From contig NZ_BMTQ01000010.1 in assembly GCF_014649755.1 (NCBI RefSeq), positions 62,001 through 126,000 on the forward strand: 64,000 bases of DNA, given 5' to 3'. The translations under genes and the position numbers were made by a program. Of the stretch, positions 59,994 through 64,000 are shown piece by piece. The stretch comes from Streptomyces litmocidini. GTDB lineage: Bacteria; Actinomycetota; Actinomycetes; Streptomycetales; Streptomycetaceae. The notes below the pieces were generated by a model, which ran no database searches, was not told where the DNA came from, and saw only the letters and a list, made by a program, of their open reading frames with translations. The stretch's first letter is position 1, and every line of letters begins with the position of its first letter.

Positions 59994-60473
59994 ATGGCGG
60001 TGGACGCACTCGACACGCGGATCCTGCGGCTGCTCATCGAGCAGCCGAGGACCAGCGTGCGCGAGTACGCACGGATCCTGGGGGTGGCTCGGGGCACCGT
60101 GCAGGCGAGGATCGACCGCCTGGAGCGGGACGGGGTGATCACGGCGACCGGGCCGGTCCTCTCCCCCGCCGCGCTGGGGCACCCGGTGCTCGCCTTCGTG
60201 CACGTCGAGGTGACGCAGGGTCACCTCGACGAGGTCGGCGACGCGCTCGCGGGCGTGCCGGAGATCGTGGAGGCCTTCTCCATCACCGGCGGCGGTGATC
60301 TCCTGACCCGGGTGGTGGCACGGGACGCCGGGCACCTGGAGGACGTCATCCAGCGGCTGATCCGGCTGCCCGGGGTGGTCCGCACCCGTACCGAGATCGC
60401 GTTGCGGGAGCGGGTGGCGCACCGGCTGCTGCCGCTGGTCGAGGCGGTCGGACGGCGGTCGGGCACGGCCTGA
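59994..60473 (+). CDS. Lrp/AsnC-family transcriptional regulator
   Basis: 159 aa; ATG at 59994 with GGAGGAGG ~10 nt upstream. HTH ~5-50 (LDTRILRLLIEQPRTSVREY, ILGVARGTVQARIDRLE), then the RAM domain with HPVLAFVHVEVTQGHLDEVG, VEAFSITGGGDLLTRVVARD and LIRLPGVVRTRTEIALR, which binds amino acids or related ligands. It is divergent from the SpoIIE-like gene. Its 3' end and stop codon are duplicated downstream. Confidence 0.94.
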   Translation: MAVDALDTRILRLLIEQPRTSVREYARILGVARGTVQARIDRLERDGVITATGPVLSPAALGHPVLAFVHVEVTQGHLDEVGDALAGVPEIVEAFSITGGGDLLTRVVARDAGHLEDVIQRLIRLPGVVRTRTEIALRERVAHRLLPLVEAVGRRSGTA

Positions 60474-60516
60474 GCCGCTGGTCGAGGCGGTCGGACGGCG
60501 GCCGGGCACGGCCTGA
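60431..60516 (+). repeat. 43-bp tandem duplication of the Lrp gene 3' end with stop codon
   Basis: 60431-60473 (ending in the TGA) is repeated at 60474-60516 with one substitution (T to C). The unit is not a multiple of three; the second copy is untranslated. Confidence 0.95.
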
Positions 60517-60605
60517 GCCCCGCTCCGTCCGGTCGGCCCGCCCCGTGGTCCGGCGACCGTCGTCGTGCGGCCTTCCGCGCCTTGCAGGGGGGATTCCGTA
60601 CGGCC

Positions 60606-60611
60606 TAGCGT
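60606..60611 (+). promoter_or_regulatory. -10 element of a probable leaderless promoter
   Basis: TAGCGT ends 7 nt before the ATG at 60619. The string TAGCGTGACCGG before the ATG is identical to that before histidine kinase 2 at 20966. Confidence 0.55.
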
Positions 60612-60618
60612 GACCGGC

Positions 60619-61014
60619 ATGCAGTCCTACACCATCGGGCAGGCGGCGCGCCTGCTGGGCGTCAGCCCCGACACGGCACGCCGCTGGGCCGACGCGGGCC
60701 GGGTCGCGACCCACCGCGACGAGAACGGCCGGCGGCTCATCGACGGCCGCGATCTGGCCGCCTTCTCCGTCGAGGTCGGGCAGGGCGCCGGCGGCGACGG
60801 GGAGGAACCGTACACCTCGGCCCGCAACGCCTTCCCCGGGATCGTGACCGCCGTCAAACTCGGCGACGTCGCCGCCCAGGTCGAGATCCAGGCCGGTCCG
60901 CACCGGATCGTCTCGCTGCTCACCCGCGAGGCGGTGGAGGAGCTGGGCCTGGAGGTCGGCGTGCGGGCCACCGCCCGCGTGAAGTCGACCAGCGTGCACA
61001 TCGACCGGTCCTGA
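60619..61014 (+). CDS. HTH-TOBE protein (molybdate-binding-like regulator)
   Basis: 131 aa; ATG at 60619. N-terminal MerR/excisionase-like HTH (~3-48, YTIGQAARLLGVSPDTARRW, then DENGRRLIDGRDLAAF), a short linker and a C-terminal TOBE/Mop domain (~65-130, SARNAFPGIVTAVKLGDVAA, VSLLTREAVEELGLEVG, VKSTSVHIDR). Mop-like domains bind oxyanions, mostly molybdate, so it resembles a minimal ModE-type regulator. No modABC genes follow, so the target is elsewhere. Confidence 0.92.
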   Translation: MQSYTIGQAARLLGVSPDTARRWADAGRVATHRDENGRRLIDGRDLAAFSVEVGQGAGGDGEEPYTSARNAFPGIVTAVKLGDVAAQVEIQAGPHRIVSLLTREAVEELGLEVGVRATARVKSTSVHIDRS

Positions 61015-61134
61015 ACCCGACGGCCCACCCCCACGGGGGGTCCAGGGCCGTCCGGAACCCCTTGTTCGCGGGCGCCGGGCGGGCTCCCGTGGCAGGGTAC
61101 GACGGTCCCGTCCCCGTGCGATCCGGAGCGTCCC

Positions 61135-61752
61135 GTGCCCCTGCCCGAGCGACTCGTCCCCCTCCTCGACCAGTTCGACTTCGCCCGGCGGCGGCTCGTC
61201 GACCGGCTGACGGGACCGGTGATGGACAGCGGAAACGGGACGGACGTCGAAGTCGGTCCGATCACCGACGCGGAGTACCTCTGGGAGCCGGTGCCCGACT
61301 GCTGGTCCGTCCGGCGGCACGCCGACGGCCCGGGGCCGCGCGCGACCGTCCTGGTGGGCGCCGGCGCGTGGGGCCGGGACACGACGCCCCCGCCGCACCC
61401 CGCGCCGCCGCCGTTCACGACGATCGCCTGGCGGCTGAGCCACCTCTCCGAGATGCTCGCGCTCCGCGCCGACCACACGCACGGCAGCCGCCGCCTGACC
61501 CGTGACGACTTCCCCGTCTGCGGGGACGTCGCCACCGCCCTGCCGGCCTTCGACGCCGCCGCGACCGCGTGGCGCGAGGCGCTGCTGTCCGTCGACGACG
61601 AGGCGCTCGACACGGTGGGCCACTGCACCTACCCGCACGGCAGCGATCCGGAGGACCCCTTCCTGGAGATCGTCTGGTGGATGAACCAGGAACTCCTGCA
61701 CCACGGGGCCGAGATCGCCCTCCTCCGCGACCTGTACCGGCTGCGCGCGTAG
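61135..61752 (+). CDS. DinB-family protein (maleylpyruvate isomerase-like fold)
   Basis: 205 aa; GTG at 61135. Helical bundle with early RLVPLLDQFDFARRRLVDRL, EYLWEPVPDCWSVRRHADGP, middle TIAWRLSHLSEMLALRADHT (His ligand) and late IVWWMNQELLHHGAEIALLR (His-His). The three His positions match the DinB metal triad. DinB proteins act as thiol transferases, mycothiol- or bacillithiol-dependent in Gram-positives. Substrate unknown. Monocistronic, convergent with the SpoIIE phosphatase gene. Confidence 0.9.
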   Translation: MPLPERLVPLLDQFDFARRRLVDRLTGPVMDSGNGTDVEVGPITDAEYLWEPVPDCWSVRRHADGPGPRATVLVGAGAWGRDTTPPPHPAPPPFTTIAWRLSHLSEMLALRADHTHGSRRLTRDDFPVCGDVATALPAFDAAATAWREALLSVDDEALDTVGHCTYPHGSDPEDPFLEIVWWMNQELLHHGAEIALLRDLYRLRA

Positions 61753-61787
61753 GGCTCGTCCGGCGGGTCGGGGCCGGCCGGCCGGGT

Positions 61788-63848
61788 TCAGCGGGTGGTG
61801 CGGGCGAGGAGCATCGCCACGTCGTCCTGGGCGGGGCCCGCCAGGAGCCGCCTGAGGACGTCGTCGCACAGCGTGTCCAGCGGCCGGTCCAGGGGGCGCA
61901 GCGCCTCGGCGAGCTGCCGCATGCCCTGGTCGAGGTCGCGGTCGCGGGCCTCGATGAGACCGTCCGTGTAGAGGACGAGGAGTCCGCCCCCGGGCAGGGC
62001 GACCTCCTCCGTACCGAAGTCGTGCGCTCCGGTGCCCAGCGGGGTCCCGGGCGGTCCGTCGAGAAAGGTGACGGTGCCGTCCGAGGTGGCGACGGCCGGC
62101 GGCGGATGGCCGGCGCGGGCGATGACCCAGCCGCCGGTGGCCGGGTCGTGGACCGCGTAGACGCAGGTCGCCATCTCGTCCTCGCCGAGATCGGCCACGA
62201 CCGCGTCCAGGGACCTGAGCATGCGGGCCGGTGCGATGTCGTGACGGGCCAGGGTCCTCACGGCGGTGCGCAGTTGACCCATGACGGCGGCGGCGTGGAT
62301 GCCGTGGCCCATGACGTCGCCGATGACGAGGCCCGTCCGGCCGCCGGGCAGCGCGATGACGTCGAACCAGTCGCCGCCGACGTCGTGGGAGCTGGCGGGG
62401 AGGTAGCGGCCGGTGAGTTCCAGGCCGGTGACGGCGGGAAGCTCGTTGTTGGTGAGGCTGCGCTGCAGGGTGAGGGCGGCCTCCCGCTGGGTGGTGTAGA
62501 GGCGGGCGTTGTCGATGTTGAGGGCGGCCCGGGCGACGACCTCGTCGATGAGGACCCGGTCCTGCGCGTCGAAGGGCTCACGGGTCTTCAGCCGGGTCAC
62601 CGTGACCGCCCCGAGCACCTGCCCCCGGGCCACCAGGGGGACCAGCCGGGCCGAGCCGATGCGGGTGGCGAGGTACGTCTGGAGCGCTTCGGTGCGCGGA
62701 TCGGTGAAGAGCTCCGGGATGTCGGTCGTGCAGAGGTTCGTGGGCAGTCCGCGGTCGATGACCTGCTCGTACACGGTGTCGAGGGGGATCTGGAAGGTCT
62801 GGCCCGGGGTGAGCAGGGCCGTGGGCGCGGTCGGGTCGGGGAAGCGGGCCGCGAGCCTGCGCAGCACGCCCCGGTTGGACTCGGCGGGATCGTCGGGTTC
62901 GAGGACGGACTCCAGCATCTGCACGTCGGCCGAGTCGGCGAGTTGGGGCACGAGGAAGTCGACGACCTCCCCGGCGGTCTGCTTCAGGTCCAGGGTGGTG
63001 CCGATCCGGGCGCCGGCCTCGGCGAGCAGGGCGAAGCGCCGACGGGCGCGCTCGACCTCGATGTGCGCCTCCTGGCTCTCGGTGATGTCGACGAGGGAGG
63101 CGATGAGCCCGAGCGGCCGGGATTCGGTGCGGTCGACGAGCGGGGCGTACGAGCAGGACCAGATGTGGTCCCGGTCGGGGTCGGCGGGGGTACGGCCGAC
63201 CCGGCGGGCGTCCACCACGGCCCTGCCGCTCTCCAGTGCCTGGCGCATGAGCGATTCGAGCCCGGCGGCGTTGACGCCGGGCACGACCTCGGTGAGCCGG
63301 CGGCCCACGTGCCGGGCGGCCGACACGCCGTTCATCCGCGCCAGGGCGTCGTTGACGCGCAGGAAGCGCAGGTCGGGGCCGAGGAGGGCGAGCCCTATGG
63401 GCGACTGGGTGAAGAGGCTCTCCATCGCCGCCAGGTTCTCCCGCATCCGCAGGACCTCGGAGGTCTCCACCGCGATGAGCATCGCCCCCGGGCGTCCCTC
63501 GGGGTCGGCGGCCGGGACGATCCACATCTCCATGGCGACCGTGTGGCCGTCGCGGTGCCGGACGGGCAGCGTGCCGACCATGGTCTCGCCCGACTGGACG
63601 CGGTGGGTGAGCCGGTCGGCGAGCTCACGGTTGGCGTCGGGGACGAGGAGCGGGGTGGCGAGCCTTCCGAGGACGTGCTCCGGCCGGTGGCCGAGGAGGT
63701 CCTGCGCGGCGAGCGACCACTCGACGATGCGGCCCTCGGCGTCCTCCCGCCAGAGGGCGATCGGCAGCAGTTCGCGGAGCACGCCCGCGTCCCCGACGGC
63801 CGCACGGGGCGGCTGCGGGACCCTGCTCGACGACTGATGAGTCTCCAC
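61788..63848 (-). CDS. PAS-PAS-GAF-SpoIIE serine phosphatase (RsbU-type)
   Basis: 686 aa; GTG at 63848 (a longer start at 63887 has no site). Two PAS domains (~20-135, IALWREDAEGRIVEWSLAAQ; ~140-265, SLFTQSPIGLALLGPDLRFL), a GAF domain (~275-450, LAEAGARIGTTLDLKQTAGE) and a complete PP2C-type SpoIIE domain (~460-686) with SSHDVGGDWFDVIALPGGRT, GLVIGDVMGHGIHAAAVMGQ, YAVHDPATGGWVIARAGHPP, LVLYTDGLIEARD and final AQDDVAMLLART. All metal Asp residues are present. Dephosphorylates an anti-anti-sigma protein on a signal sensed by PAS/GAF. No partner is adjacent. Confidence 0.96.
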   Translation of the reverse strand: METHQSSSRVPQPPRAAVGDAGVLRELLPIALWREDAEGRIVEWSLAAQDLLGHRPEHVLGRLATPLLVPDANRELADRLTHRVQSGETMVGTLPVRHRDGHTVAMEMWIVPAADPEGRPGAMLIAVETSEVLRMRENLAAMESLFTQSPIGLALLGPDLRFLRVNDALARMNGVSAARHVGRRLTEVVPGVNAAGLESLMRQALESGRAVVDARRVGRTPADPDRDHIWSCSYAPLVDRTESRPLGLIASLVDITESQEAHIEVERARRRFALLAEAGARIGTTLDLKQTAGEVVDFLVPQLADSADVQMLESVLEPDDPAESNRGVLRRLAARFPDPTAPTALLTPGQTFQIPLDTVYEQVIDRGLPTNLCTTDIPELFTDPRTEALQTYLATRIGSARLVPLVARGQVLGAVTVTRLKTREPFDAQDRVLIDEVVARAALNIDNARLYTTQREAALTLQRSLTNNELPAVTGLELTGRYLPASSHDVGGDWFDVIALPGGRTGLVIGDVMGHGIHAAAVMGQLRTAVRTLARHDIAPARMLRSLDAVVADLGEDEMATCVYAVHDPATGGWVIARAGHPPPAVATSDGTVTFLDGPPGTPLGTGAHDFGTEEVALPGGGLLVLYTDGLIEARDRDLDQGMRQLAEALRPLDRPLDTLCDDVLRRLLAGPAQDDVAMLLARTTR

Positions 63849-64000
63849 GCCTCGACCTACGCATCGGCCCGGCCCCGGGGGGCGCAATCCCTACCGAATC
63901 ACCCTAGCCGAGGAGGCGGGGGCGGGCGCTCCGCAGTGCGGCCGATCGGTAGGGCCGTTGTGCTCGTCCGGGCCGGTGGGGGCGGCGCGGGGGCGGGTGG
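63849..64000. other. 152-bp end of window, no gene seen
   Basis: Upstream of the SpoIIE gene; GC-rich with no recognisable gene or repeat. The phosphatase promoter should lie here. Confidence 0.4.

Noticed and set aside
57146..60298. A 1050-codon open frame on the plus strand
   Set aside because: It is the opposite strand of the SpoIIE-like and Lrp genes; its Gly/Arg/Val-rich translation and lack of domains are typical of antisense frames in 73% GC DNA.

Overview
The window is about 64 kb of very GC-rich DNA with codon use, gene families and promoters typical of a Streptomyces chromosome. Supporting signs are mycothiol-era enzymes (maleylpyruvate isomerase fold, DinB), SpoIIE-type phosphatases with HATPase proteins, many TetR/ROK/LacI/LuxR regulators, DUF4865/DUF5134/DUF6421/DUF6986 proteins and many probable leaderless starts. 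It looks like ordinary chromosome rich in regulators and accessory metabolism. I see no rRNA, tRNA, insertion sequence, phage gene, CRISPR array or biosynthetic gene cluster.

Layout. 1-8.7 kb: a 5'-truncated beta-helix/AAA+ ATPase, a membrane-embedded alpha/beta hydrolase, a DeoR regulator coupled to a SRPBCC protein, a second SRPBCC protein, a Cds1-like cysteine desulfhydrase/synthase, an HATPase anti-sigma-type protein and a SHOCT protein. 8.8-12.9 kb: a TetR regulator with its operator, DUF4865, a methyltransferase, a calerythrin-like EF-hand protein, a broken Ser/Thr kinase remnant and a 53-aa membrane protein. 13.2-21 kb: two NarL-type histidine kinase/response regulator pairs flanking a ROK regulator/MFS sugar porter pair and a maleylpyruvate isomerase-like protein. 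21-29.9 kb: TetR/deazaflavin reductase pair, geranylgeranyl-reductase-type flavoprotein, M20 peptidase, MBL hydrolase, P-loop/Nudix fusion, ROK sugar kinase and LacI regulator. 29.9-36.5 kb: Ser/Thr kinase, DUF6986 aldolase, etfB-etfA, and a flavin reductase preceded by a 24-codon cysteine-type leader peptide. 36.2-45.7 kb: thioredoxin, acyltransferase, transglutaminase-like protein, a DUF6421-SDR-threonine aldolase operon, GNAT, DUF5134, M56 peptidase, PAP2 phosphatase, TetR. 45.6-55 kb: LVIVD protein divergent from a DUF305 lipoprotein, ArsR/old-yellow-enzyme pair, BNR-repeat protein, uracil-DNA glycosylase, BadF-type GlcNAc kinase, CbiX-like chelatase and lactonase. 55.4-64 kb: FUSC exporter, a SpoIIE-like protein with a degenerate phosphatase site, Lrp regulator, HTH-TOBE protein, DinB protein and an intact SpoIIE phosphatase.

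The genes work mostly as small regulator-target pairs: ROK/MFS, LacI/ROK kinase, TetR/reductase, ArsR/OYE and histidine kinase/response regulator, often with palindromes I can see in the shared promoter. The most unusual signals are (i) the leader peptide in front of the flavin reductase, suggesting cysteine-responsive attenuation; (ii) repeated tandem duplication of gene 3' ends including the stop codon, seen at five places; (iii) a SpoIIE-family protein that has lost its metal-binding residues but kept its HATPase domain and gained an EGPAV repeat insert; (iv) a 24-bp perfect inverted repeat between two divergent genes; and (v) a mosaic intergenic repeat near 5 kb.
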